Of a stretch of DNA of 64,000 nt, positions 46,341 to 57,268 are shown piece after piece. Source of the DNA: Heloderma charlesbogerti (Eukaryota > Chordata > Lepidosauria > Squamata > Helodermatidae). The notes below the pieces were generated by a model. The model saw only the letters and a program-made list of their open reading frames with translations. It was not told the DNA's origin and made no database searches. Made by a program: the position numbers and the translations under genes. The stretch's first letter is position 1; every line of letters begins with the position of its first letter. The stretch covers positions 1,984,001 to 2,048,000 of the forward strand of contig JANEZZ010001871.1 in NCBI GenBank assembly GCA_026122225.1, read 5' to 3'.

Positions 46341-47559
46341 CAGAGCTTTCCAAACTTTTCATGTTGGTGACACACTTTTTAGACATGCATCATTTCGTGA
46401 CATGGTAATTCAGTTTTACTAGCAAACCAGAGGTTAAACTAACCTGTTATAAGAGATACAGACACATACATAAATTGTAATAATGAAATGTATGGGGATA
46501 GGACATATCTCATGAAAACCTTTCATTTATATTTTTAAAAATATATAATTTGTGAGATAATAACATACATTGTTGTCATTTATGAGTAACAGTATGTAAA
46601 TAAGTGCAAGAAAATGTGAAAAATAAACAAAATTAACTAAAGTATTTACAATACATATTAGGACACATAGGCCCAGGTAGGAGCTCAGCTGCAAAAACAC
46701 ATGAAGTAGAGAAGCAAAAGTCCAACAAAAATGGTCTAAATATATATGTTTCACTACAAGGTTATATTGCTGTAAATATTTGCAATCCCTATGTCCAGAG
46801 TCCAGTTCCAGCACTCTCCGGTGGTACACTGCCGGTGGGTGGTTAATCCACAATTACAACAGAGTAAAAATAAAAATAAATGGCAGAAATGGAATTATAA
46901 GTGCCACGTGGTGGGTGGCTTGCTGTCTGCCTCATTGGGTTTGGGAGGGTGGCCTGCCTTCAGCCAGCAGCAGGTGGGTTGACCGGGTGACATCCTGCAG
47001 CTGTGCTTGCCCAGGTGATTGGGAGCACGCTGATTCTGAGGCTTCTGGCCTCCACTGAGCTCCGTTCCGACTGGCCAAGATGGCGGACGGCCTACATGGT
47101 GCAGTCCCAGTCCCAGGTGGCGTTTCCACCCGCGTGCTACCCTGGCCTGGCCGTGCAGGAGCGCGGTGCAGAAGTCCGCGAGGGGCGCACTCAAAATCTC
47201 GCAGGGCTGGTGGCTGCTGCCACTTCGTGCCAGCAAGCTCTGCTCCCAGGGCGGCGCCTCCCCTCCCCTCTCTTCGCCCCACACCTGTACCTCGCCGTAC
47301 TGCTCCAACACCGCCAGTCATGTGTGTCCTACCTCAAACCGCCACATGATCCTAAAGCAGCTAACGTTAAAGCAGCTAAGCCTTAGCTGCTTTAACATTA
47401 GCTGCTTTAGGAAGTTCTGGGGGAGGGGCCAAGGGAAGCAAACTCGAGTAAGGGAGCTCCACGGTGCTCTTCCGCACAATTTTCTGCATTTTGCACGACA
47501 CACCTACACACTGCCGCCGACACATTAATGTGTTGCGGCACACAGTTTGGAAAACTCTG
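46341..47559. mobile_element. hAT-Charlie-type element with GC-rich interior
   Basis: The ends are cagagctttccaaacttttc and cacagtttggaaaactctg. A perfect 8-bp duplication, gcttaggc, lies at 46333-46340 and 47560-47567. The first 200 bp (gtgacacactttttagacat, aaccagaggttaaactaacc) are typical of this family. The region 46900-47340 is GC- and CpG-rich and unlike the rest, with gccaagatggcggacgg at 47076. A palindrome, ctaaagcagctaacgttaaagc..., lies at 47351-47411. No transposase is encoded. It sits in the 3' UTR of the old LINE. Confidence 0.9.
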
Positions 47560-49863
47560 GCTTAGGCCATAGGCCATTTACATACAAAGCTGCTAAAACA
47601 AATTAGGACAAATACAGCTTAAAAACAGAAGTCTAAAATACTTTGAAGCTAAAATAAGTTTGCAGTCCATTATTTGAGATACATTTAAATTGAACTGTAC
47701 CCAATATTAAAATGGATAATTATAATCAAAAAATTAAAACAGCTAAAAAGATTATTAAATCAAAGCATCCCCCAGTCAACTGCATTATGAGAAATAAATT
47801 TTGTACAGATCCTTGATGCTGCCAGAGCAAAAAGAGAGACCTTGTGAGTTACAGTGGTGTCTGTATCAGACAGAAGGTAGAAATTTTTCTCTGGAACAGA
47901 ATTACAATACAGGCAGAACAAAATGAAACCTACCAATTTAGATCTTGGTTCAGAATATAAGGGGCAGGACAGCAAATAATATGGCAGGTCTTCAATCTCT
48001 TGGGCACCAGAAATACATAAACGTTGAGCCAAAGGAATGTGGAAATATTCACCATTTATCACAGCTGTTGGCATAGTTTGAAAACGAAGAGCCATAAAAG
48101 CTTGCCTAAATTTTGGAAATATAAGCTTTTTTAAATAGGCAGCTCTTTGGTGGTCATCTCTGTAAAACCTATACTATCTTGAAAATTTTGAGTTATTAAT
48201 AGCCTGTCCAGAAAAACACTTTGACCAAAAATACAGTCACGAAGCCACTCTTTTGTGTTCAAGGTAGAAAATACATTATAATATCTTGCACTCCAAAATT
48301 TACAATTCAGCAGCTGTTCATAACATAATCTGGGAAAACCCTAACAGAGGATTCATTTAAAATTCTCCAGTAATTAATAAGAGAGCAATGGATATGGGCT
48401 CTGATGGAGGGGAGACCAACCTGTGCCCAGATCACAAATGGAGTCCCAGAAGGCAGAATTAAAAGTTTTCTCAGAAATCCATCTTGCAGGGCCTCCAGTT
48501 TGACCATTACAGAATCATCTCAACCCCAAACTGGAGCACCATAATATTTGGGCAATTACCTTAAACTGGAAGATTTTCAAAGTGTCAACTAAACAGCCAC
48601 CCACAGTATGATAAAGTGTGAGAATGGCTCCGATAGTTCTTAAGGCCGTTACCTTAGTTGCTTTTACATGAGCTTTCCAGGAAAGATTGTCTTTAAATTG
48701 AATGCCAAGATATTTAAATTCCCGGCACTGTTCAATCTGGTGGCCATGAATGGACTATTGGAAATGAGAGTGCCTCTTTCCAAACACCATCACCTTTGTT
48801 TTGGCATAATTAATCTTCACATTTTCTTTAATACAGTATTAACTAAACTTGGATGGCAGCCTACTTAAACCTATACGAGTGAGTGATAATAAAATCATGT
48901 TATCAGCATATGTTGTTCAGTCTTTAAGTCATGTCCAACTCTTCGTGACCCCATGGACCATAGCACGCCAGGCCTTCCTGTCCTCCGCTCTCTCCCAGAG
49001 CGTGCTCAAGTTCATATTCATTGCATCGGTGATGCTATCTAGCCATCTCATCCTCTGCCGTCACCTTCTCCTTTTGCCTTCAATCTTTCCCAGCATCAGG
49101 GTCTTTTCCAGGGAGTTTTCTCTTCGCATTAGGTGGCCAAAATATTTCAGCTTCAGCTTCAGTATCTGTCCTTCCAATGAGCACAGGTTGATTTCCTTTA
49201 GATGGACTGATTTGACCTCCTTGCAGTCCAGGGGACTCGTAAGAGTCGTCTCCAGCACCACAGTTCGAAAGCATCAATTCTTCGGTGCTCAGCCTTCCTT
49301 ATATTCCAGCTCTCACAGCCATACATTACTACTGGGAAAACCATAGCTTTGATTAATCGGACCTTTGTCGGCAAGGTGATGTCTCTGCTTCTTACTATGC
49401 TGTCTAGGTTTGCCATAGCTTTCCTCCCAAGGAGCAAGCGCCTTTTAATTTCATGGCTACAGTCACCATCTGCGGTGATCTTGGAGCCCAAGAAAATAAA
49501 ATCTGTTACTGCTTCCATTTCTTCCCCTTCTATATGCCAGGAAGTGATGGGGCCAGATGCCATGATCTTTGTTTTTTTAATGTTGAATTTCAAACCAGCT
49601 TTTGCACTCTCCTCTTTCACTCTCAACAAGAGGCTCTTTAGATCCTCTTCGCTTTCTGCCATTAGGATGGTATCGTCTGCGTATCTGAGGTTGTTGATAA
49701 TTCTCCCGGCAATCTTAATTCCGACCTGTGATTCATCCAACCCAGCATTTCTCATGATGTCCTCTGCATATAAGTTAAATAAGCAGGGCAACAATATGCA
49801 GCCTTGTCGTACTCCTTTCCCAATTTTGAACCAATCGGTTGTTCCATGTCCGGTTCTTCCTGT

Positions 49864-49953
49864 TGTTAGAAAAAGGGGAAGTCTAGCGAGACAGTCACAT
49901 AAGCATAATCAGAAATAAACATGTTGACACAGTCGTGCTCTAATGAGTCAGCT
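49864..49953 (+). repeat. 5' LTR fragment of the ERV
   Basis: This block matches the first 90 bp of the 3' LTR (51489-51578) with one C/T difference. It stops abruptly at gagtcagct, where sequence unrelated to the 3' LTR begins. Confidence 0.9.
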
Positions 49954-49960
49954 TGAACCT

Positions 49961-50026
49961 TTGGAGGACCAAATGCGTTGGCACTCGGCCCCCCAAAGTT
50001 TCGGGGAGAAATTCTCCCCCATCCCT
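49961..50026. mobile_element. Terminal stub of a foldback hAT element inside the ERV
   Basis: Reading inverted, this is tagggatgggggagaatttc followed by tccccgaaactttggg and ggccgagtgccaacg. It is almost identical to the first 60 bp of the element at 61181-62053. Only one terminus is present, so a deletion removed the rest together with the ERV 5' part. Confidence 0.85.
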
Positions 50027-50029
50027 ACT

Positions 50030-51115
50030 CCAAGGTCCTTGATGTCGTGGCAAGAGGCTGGCCGAGTTGCTCAAGGGCAAATAAGGCCGCAAAGAGGGCA
50101 GCCAAGGAAGGAATCCAAGGAACATTTCTCATCTTACCCAGAAGAGAGGAGCCCCCCACATACTCCCCTTCCAAGTTACAGAGGCTGCAAGAACACAGAG
50201 TAAGTCCCCGCGGCGACAGATGGATCCAGATGACAGATGGGAGACTGCTCCTACCGCAGACCCTGTTAGAACAAGTGCATCACTCTCTTAGACATCCTGG
50301 GGCATCAGCTATGATTGACTATTGCAGGAGGCTGTTCGTCTCTCCTGGTCTAACTGTATGCGCCCATCGATTAGCAGCAACATGTGAGGTTTGCCAGAAA
50401 ATTAATTCCCCCAGGGCACCCCCTCCACCAAGGGGAGGGTGACCATGGGCGTATTATCCCTTCCAGAGGGTGCAGATTGATTTTACTGAAATGCCACCGT
50501 GTAGGGGTTACAGATATCTGCTTGTAATAGTGTGTCAAATGATGGGGTGGGTAGAAGCGTTCCCATGCAGGAACTGTCAAGCAAAAACTGTAGTTGCTTA
50601 GTTGTTACAGGAGGTGGCGCCCCAGTTCTCCCTGCCTGAGGTTGTAGAGTCCGACCAGGGCTCACATTTCACCTCAGCTGTTACGCGGGGACTGGCGCGA
50701 GCTCTGGGGGTAGAGTGGCACTTACATTGCCCCTGGAGACCCCAGGCGAGTGGACAGGTTGAAAGAACTAATCAGAGTCTCAAGGAAACCCTAACCAAGC
50801 TCCAGCAAGGGGTAAAGCTTACTTGGGTTAAGGCTTTGCCAATAGCCCTAACAAAGCTTCGAAGAATGCAAAAAAAAAAAAAAAGGGACATAAAGTTGTC
50901 CCCCTTTAAGCTAATGTTTGGATTCCCGCCCCGGGTACACTGCAGAAAGAGGGAAGAGGTCAAGTGGGAAATGGGGGATCAAATGTTGAGGGGCCAGTTG
51001 ACTTCTCTATAGTCCATTCTTTCACAGCTACGAGCTTACTCCGTCCCATTTCAGAGGTTGCCGCTAGATGCTCCCATCCATCTCTTCCAGCCGAGAGACA
51101 AAGTGTTGTTGAAAA
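50030..51115 (+). pseudogene. ERV integrase (pol 3' part), broken
   Basis: The zinc-binding HHCC domain is visible at about 50280-50395 (paired His in HHSLRHPG, then CEVC). The catalytic core has Asp near 50479 (QIDF), Asp at 50653 (SDQG) and Glu at 50761 (VERTN). The spacing between the last two is 35 residues, as in retroviral integrases. A frame break lies near 50440, stop codons near 50599 and 51011, and a run of 16 A at about 50868-50884 suggests slippage. Integrase joins viral DNA to host DNA; this copy cannot encode a working enzyme. Confidence 0.9.
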
Positions 51116-51476
51116 AGTAGAATAAAGAAGCTCTAAAAAAAGGGTGAGAAGGGCCTACCTGGTGGGACCAACCAGCCATTCATGTGTGAAACTTGTAGGT
51201 TCTAGCAAATGGACACATTGCAGCCGGTTAAAGCCATTTAGATGACCCCTGCCTCCTCCTGTCACCCGGAAAGAACAGGAGGACACGGGCAACAGTCCTC
51301 TGCTCCCTGGCACCCCCACCCGGAAGCTGCCAGGGACACAGGCGAAGAAGCCATCCAGGAGCCACAATCGCCTCTTGTTTATAAATCCCAGCAGTTAATT
51401 GAAACTGCCCTGTCAAAACAAATGCTTTTGCTTTACTGCACAAAGAAACTCCGCTTTAAGACATGAGTAAAGACTT

Positions 51477-51487
51477 AAAGGAGGGAA
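51477..51487 (+). promoter_or_regulatory. ERV polypurine tract
   Basis: The sequence aaaggagggaa lies directly before the 3' LTR, the position and composition of a plus-strand primer site. Confidence 0.8.
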
Positions 51488-51488
51488 T

Positions 51489-51779
51489 TGTTAGAAAAAG
51501 GGGAAGTCTAGCGAGACAGTTACATAAGCATAATCAGAAATAAACATGTTGACACAGTCGTGCTCTAATGAGTCAGCTAACGGCTCAGTCAGTTGACATG
51601 TCTTGTGGCTAACAGAAAATTGTAAAGGGGGGGGGTATAAAAGATTTGTGCATGCTTAGCTCGGGGTCCAGACTGCTCTGCACCCGTTTTGCAAAACGAC
51701 TAATAAAATAGTGTTGGATCCACTGCTGCCTGCCTGGCATCCTTTCTTTCAGCTGAAAGCCAGAACTTTTTATCTAACA
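51489..51779 (+). repeat. ERV 3' LTR, complete
   Basis: The 291-bp LTR runs from TGTTAG to CTAACA. A TATA-like tataaaa lies at 51636-51642 after a G run, and the polyadenylation signal aataaa is at 51702-51707. These fix U3, R and U5 order on the plus strand. Confidence 0.9.
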
Positions 51780-54362
51780 CTGTTGCTTCTTGACCCTCGT
51801 ACAGGTTTCTCAGGAGACAGGTAAAGTGGTCTGGTACTCCCATCTCTTTAAGAATTTGCCACAGTTTGTGATCCACACAATCAAAGGCTTTAGCGTAGTC
51901 AATGGAGCAGAAATAGACATTTTTCTGGAATTCTCTTGCTTTCTCCATGATCCAGCGAATGTTGGCGATTTGCTCTGTAGTTCCTCTGCCTCTTCGAAAC
52001 CCTGCTTGTACCTCCGGTAGTTCTCAGTTCACATCCTGCAGAAACCTAGCTTGTAGGATTTTGAGCATCACCTTACTGCATGTGAAATGAGCGCAATTGT
52101 ACGGTAGTTTGAACACTCTTTGGCATTGCCCTTCTTTGGAATTGGAATGTAAACTGGCCTTTTCTAGTCTTGTGGCCACTGTTGAGTGTTCCACATTTCT
52201 TGGCATATTGAGTGCAGCACTTTAACAGCATCATCTTTTAGGATTTTAAACAGCTCAGCTGGAATACTGTCATCTCCACCAGCTTTGTTGTTAGTAATGC
52301 TTCCTAAGGCCCACTTGACTTCACTCTCAAGGATGTCCGGCTCAAGTTCAGTGACTGCACTATCATGGCTATCAGGGACATTAAGGTCTTTCCTGTATAG
52401 TTCTTCTGTGCATTCTTTCCACCTCTTCTTAATCTCATCTGCTTCTGTTAGGTCCCTGCCTTCTTTGTCCTTTATCATGCCCGTCTTTGCACAAAACGTT
52501 CCCTTGAGATCTCTGATTTTCTTGAAAAGATCTGTAGTCTTTCCCTTTCTATTGTTTTCCTCGATTTCTTTGCACTGTTCATTTAAGAAGGCCTTCTTGT
52601 CTCTCCTTGCTATTCTCTGGAACTCTGCATTCAGTTTGGTATATCTTCCCCTTTCTCCCTTTGCTTTTCACTTCTCCTCTTTCCTCAGCTCCTTGTAAAG
52701 CCTTATCAGACAGCCACTTGGCTTTCTTGCATTTCTTTTTCTTTGGGATGGATTTCGTTGCTGCCTCCTGAACAATGTTACGGACCTCCGTCCATAGTTC
52801 CTCAGGCACTCTGTCTATCAGGTCTTATCCCTTAAATCTATTCCTCACCTCCACTGTATATTCATAAGGGATATGATTTAGGTCATACCTGAATGGTTGA
52901 GTGGTTTTCCCTACGTTCTTCAATTTAAGCTGAAATTTTGCGATAAGAAGCTCATGATCTGAGCCACAGTCAGCTCCAGGTCTTGTTTTTACTGACTGTA
53001 TAGAGCTTCTCCATCTTTGGCTGCAAAGTACATAATTAATCTGATTTCGATATTGACCATCTGGTGATGTCCATGTGTAGAGTCGCCTCTTGTGCTGTTG
53101 GAAAAGAGTGTTTGCTATGATTTGTGTGTTCTCTTGGTAAAACTCTATTAGCCTTTGTCCTGCTTCATTTTGTACACCAAGGCCATGCTTGCCTGTTATC
53201 CCAGTTATTTCTTGACTTCCTACTTTGGCATTCCAATCCCCAATGATGAAAAGGACATCTTTTTTTGGTGTTCGTTCTAGAAGGTGTTGTAGGTCTTCAT
53301 AGAACCGATCAACCTCAGCTTCTTCGGCCACAGTGGTTGGGGCATAGACTGGAATTACTGTGGTGTTGAATGGTTTGCCTTGGATTTGTACTGAGATCAT
53401 TCTATCATTTTTGAGATTGTACCCCAGTACTGCTTTTCCCACCCTTTTATTGACTATGAGTGCTACTCCATTTCTTCTAAGGGATTCTTGTCCACAGTAG
53501 TAGATATGATGGTCACCTCAATTAAATTCGCCCATGCCTGTCCATTTTAGTTTGCTGATTCCCAAGATGTCGATGTTCAATCTTGCCATCTCATGTTTGA
53601 CCACCTCCAGCTTACCTTGATTCATTGATCTGACATTCCAGGTTCCTAAACAATATTGTTCTTTACAGCATCGGACTTTCTTTTCACCACCAGACACATC
53701 CACAGCTGACTGTCCTTTTGGCTTTGGCCCAGCCGCTTCACTCTTTCTGGCGCTACTTGGAAATTCCCTCTGCTCTTCCCCAGTAGTATATTGGACTTAA
53801 TATATTGCACCTTCCGACCTGAGGGGCTCATCTTCCGGCGTCATATCTTTTAGCCTTGTGATACATTCCATGGGGTTTTCTTGGCAAGAATACTGGAGTG
53901 GGTTGCCATTTCCTTCTCCCATTTTGACCACATTTTGTCAGAACTCTGCCATGACCTGTCCGTCTTGGATGGCCCTGCACTGCATAGCTTATGGCTTCAA
54001 TGAGTTACGCAAGCCCCTTCACCACAACAAGGCAGTGTTCCATGAAGGGGTATCAGCATATAGGAGAGTATAAACTTTTTTTGACACAATTGAGGGAGGA
54101 ATTGTTTTTGCCCAGATAGCTCTAAAACTATGTCATTTAAATATAGGTTAAAAAGTTATGGGGCCAAAAGGCACCCTTGTTTTACCCCTTCGTTGGTGGG
54201 GATATGATCAGTTAATGAACCAGAAATCCCCATTCTTACTCTGGCAGTTGTGTTGGAATACAGTTCCTTAATCAAAAACAAGAGCCATTTATCAATATTA
54301 ATATTGACCAATTTGTACCACAACAGATCTCTGTCAATTGAGTCAAAGGCCGCAGCTAAGTC

Positions 54363-55058
54363 TAGGGATGTACGAAACTCCCCTTACCTGGCTCCACTGG
54401 GTTCCGCTGGGGGGGGAGGTGCTCCGTCCCTCCCCCTCAGAATCCTTGCCGGGGGAGAGGTGCGGAGTGCCTCCCCCGCGGAATCCTGGCCGGCTGGCTC
54501 CGCTCCGTGGGGATTCCGCGGAGCTGCCGGCCGGCTACGCCAGCAGCCGGACATCCGGCCGCTGGCTAGCAGGGACGCAAATGGCGGCGGCTGTAGCCAC
54601 CGCCATTTGCGTCCCTGTAGTCATCCGTGATAGGCTATGTAAAGACTTACGTAGCCTATCACATCTGGCTTAAAAAAAACAAACACGCGTACGCAAATGG
54701 CGGCGGCTACGGCGTTCCTTATTTTTGGCCATCTTAGTCTATATAAATATTTACGTCCGCTACGCTATTTGTGTTCCCCTTATTTTTGCCATCTTAGTCT
54801 ATGTAAATATTTATGTAGACTAAGACGGCCAAAAATAAGGAATGCAAAATAAGGAAAACAAGGAACGCAAATGGTGGCGGCTGTAGCTGCCGCCATTTGC
54901 TCCGCCTGGAAGATCTTCCCCAGGTAAGTCTCGTCCTGGGGGGGATCCACGGGGTGGCAGGGGTGGGTGGCAGGCCATTCCACCACAGATTTTGGGGGGC
55001 TGAATGCACTGACATTTGGCCTCACTGAGATCCGTGGCAGAATTCTCTGCCATCTCTA
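54363..55058. mobile_element. Foldback hAT element in the old LINE
   Basis: The ends are tagggatgtacg and gccatctcta. A perfect 8-bp duplication, gctaagtc, lies at 54355-54362 and 55059-55066. Plus-strand ATG 54871 opens 17 codons (MVAAVAAAICSAWKIFP) to CAG|GTAAGT at 54923/54924. The minus arm starts at ATG 54606 (MAVATAAAICVPAS) and is stopped after 23 codons; its donor CAG|GTAAGG lies at 54388/54387. Palindromes of the ctatgtaaatatttatgtag type lie at about 54630-54660 and 54795-54825. Confidence 0.92.
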
Positions 55059-55159
55059 GCTAAGTCAACAAAGGCAACATAAAGATGTTTGGTAGGTCCT
55101 GCAATATCTTGTTGGGCTAAAAAATAAAGAATCAAGCACTGATCAATAGTGTTTTGGCC

Positions 55160-55500
55160 TAGGGATGGCGGAGAATTCTGCCATGGACCCGAAAGAGGCC
55201 GGATTCCAAAGAATCCGGCCTCCGAAGTCGTGGTGAAACAGGGCACTCACCTCCGCCTTTTGTGTGAAAAAACAGGGACGCAAATTGCGTAGTGGATGCC
55301 ATTTGTGTCTGTAAAGCTGTTAGAGTAACATAAATGGCTGCATCCAGAGTTAGCCCAGCAATGCGGACCCGGCGGCCTGCTCTGCAGGATTGCCGCAGAG
55401 TGGAGCCGGCCTAGACGGATTCCGGGGGGAGGGATGGATCACCTTCCCCCAAGGGCAGATTCCCACCCAGACCAGCAGGTAGGGAATCCGCCCATCCCTA
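55160..55500. mobile_element. Foldback hAT element, short subtype
   Basis: The ends are tagggatggcgg and gcccatcccta. Flanks ttttggcc (55152-55159) and ctttgacc (55501-55508) match at 6 of 8 bases. Donor-like sites face outward on both arms: minus GAG|GTGAGT at 55251/55250, plus CAG|GTAGGG at 55478/55479. No clear ATG frame was followed. The TACGTA palindromes are missing. Confidence 0.75.
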
Positions 55501-56529
55501 CTTTGACCTTTCCTGAAACCGGCCTGTTCGGGATGGATAATATGATTAGAGGACTCCGAATCCTCCAACCTATTTAATAAAATTTTACTGTATAACTTAG
55601 AATCAATGTCCAAAAGACTTATTGGGCAGTAATTGTTAGGCTCCTGCATATCACCCTTCTTGTATATTTGGACAACAATACTCTCTTTCCAATCAACTAG
55701 AAATATACTTGTACTGTTAATTTGAGTGAACACTTTGGCTAGTATTGGAGATCACAAGTCAGGAAAATGCTTGTATATTTCTGGAGACATCATATTTTCT
55801 CCTGGGGCCTTACCCAAAGTTAGAAATTCATTAAGGTTCTTTATCTCATTTATAGTAACAGGGAGCCAGTAGGGTAAGTTAGTAGTGTCAAGGGCAATAG
55901 AAGAGTTGTTTCCCATGAGAGTGGATCCATAGAGCATACCGAAGTGAGTATGCCATTCACTTGCTGTTATTTGCCCAACTATTAAAGGTCTAACGGCACC
56001 CATACCAAAAGAAACAATATCCCCCAAACTGGGACTTCTTCTTTTCCATTGCAGCCAGGGCTAACTGTTGGCATTGCCATTTAGCACATATCTCCCTTTT
56101 TTTTGTTTTAAAAGTGCCTTATAAGATGACCTCAGAGACACTAAATAGTCAGGAGAGATAGTGATTTTTTTTTTTCTCTAAATGCCTGGCGAGAATGATT
56201 CATCAGTGTTTTCCTGGCAGCTCTGCACTCTTGATCAAACCATCTGTTAATTACTAATCTATTAGAATTAAGCTGTTTGTTACAGACCAGCTTGGGTCTA
56301 AAATTTTGAGTAATGGTTTGATAGGCATGTCAAATGTCTAAACTAGAGTCCAAGATTCCTTGGCGAGGCAATTTAAAAGTAATGCTCTTGAGTGTCTGAG
56401 AAATGGAAGAGCTCAGGTTAGTTGACCAATGTATGTCTGTTCCCTGAAATGGACTCCATCCAAATTTTGGAAGGAACAAGGAGGGCAGGGATTTGAGAAT
56501 TTAATTATTAGCAACAAGGGGAAATGACT

Positions 56530-56655
56530 AGTCTGATCTCGGAAGCTATGCAGGGTCAGCCCTGGGTAGTACTTAGATGGGAGATCACTTCCTGCATTGA
56601 GCAGGGGGTTGGACTTGATGGTCTTGTAGGCCCCTTCCAACCCTATGACTCTGAT
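56530..56655 (+). mobile_element. 5S rRNA-derived SINE with CR1-type tail
   Basis: The sequence gtctgatctcggaagctatg, cagggtcagccctgggtagt and acttagatgggagatc match the 3' half of 5S rRNA. It is joined to cctgcattgagcaggggg and ttggacttgatggtcttgta of a CR1-like 3' end. It has the same structure as 17895-18042. Confidence 0.88.
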
Positions 56656-56911
56656 CACTTTCAATCTGTCAACCTTAAAATATATATGTCAGGCAAAAAA
56701 CTGGCAGAAACTGCCATATAATGTATTGCACTGGCACCCCTATTGGAAAGGTAAGTATAGGAACCCATAGACTTGTCATAGCAGGTTCTGTGAAGACATT
56801 GTAAATTATGCAAAAATAAAACCACTAAAGCTTGACTAGTTTAGAGTTTTATTCTAGGAAATTCTATCAATGTGTGGATATTGAGAGCATCCTCCATGGT
56901 TGGTGCTGTCT

Positions 56912-57000
56912 ACTTAGAATCATAGAATAGTAGGGTTGGAAGGGGCCTACAAGACCATCGAGTCCAACCCCCTGCTCAATGCAGGAATCCAAGTCAGAGC
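56912..57000 (-). mobile_element. CR1-type 3' end or SINE tail fragment
   Basis: The sequence tagaatcatagaatagtagg, gttggaaggggcctacaaga and gtccaaccccctgctcaatg equal the tail of the two 5S-SINE copies, without the 5S part. It is either a truncated SINE or the LINE itself. Confidence 0.75.
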
Positions 57001-57268
57001 ATCCTTGACAAATGGCCATCCACTAGCCTACTCATTTAGTCAAGTCAATGCCAATTCTAGCATTAAAATCCCCACATAACAAAAATATTGTGTTGGGATA
57101 CTGAAACTCCAAGAGAGTCAAGGTTTCAGATAAACTATTCCAAATGCTGTTAGAACCTAAATCTCTGGACAGAATAGGTGGAAAATAAACATGTATACAA
57201 ATAAGAGGGACTATATACCTGCCCTTAATAAGAAGGACCTGTATATACTGCAGGAAAGTACTATTCAG

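Larger units (their letters stand above)
49864..51779 (+). pseudogene. Gammaretrovirus-like ERV, internally deleted, in BovB copy 3
   Basis: A 4-bp target duplication, ctgt, lies at 49860-49863 and 51780-51783. The 5' LTR survives only as 49864-49953. After it, gag, protease and reverse transcriptase are missing and a hAT-end fragment (49961-50026) is present. The remaining coding part is integrase. Env is absent: the integrase C-terminus leads into the polypurine tract (aaaggagggaa, 51477-51487) and a complete 3' LTR. The two LTRs differ at one position over 90 bp, so insertion appears recent relative to the host LINE. 4-bp duplications are typical of gammaretroviruses. Confidence 0.9.
48912..54050 (-). 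pseudogene. BovB LINE copy 3, near full length, with an 11-bp target duplication
   Basis: The duplication tatcagcatat lies at 48901-48911 and 54051-54061. Removing the ERV (49864-51779 plus its 4-bp duplication) leaves about 3.2 kb, the usual full length of BovB. Minus-strand order: 5' UTR with gagaaggaaatggcaaccca (about 53920); N-terminal WNVRSMNQGKLEVVKHEMAR (about 53640); APE endonuclease with IIGDWNAKVGSQE (about 53250) and GADCGSDHELLIAKF (about 52950); linker; RT from about 52330 with IPIPKKGNAKECSNYRTIAL; YADD at about 49683-49672; C-terminal MYGCESWNIRKAEH. In-frame stops are few (for example TAG before KRPVYIPIPKK near 52165), plus a short deletion near 52075. The element is dead but young. 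It inserted into the old LINE. Confidence 0.96.

Noticed and set aside
46900..47345. Host CpG-island promoter
   Set aside because: It lies strictly between hAT-Charlie ends with a perfect 8-bp duplication, inside the 3' UTR of an old LINE. It is not a host promoter in place, although it may have been captured from one.
48912..54050. Active BovB retrotransposon
   Set aside because: The copy has in-frame stops and is interrupted by a 1.9-kb ERV, so it cannot encode a complete protein.
56530..56588. Possible 5S rRNA gene
   Set aside because: Only the 3' half of 5S is present and it is fused to a CR1-like tail. A second copy has the same chimeric structure.
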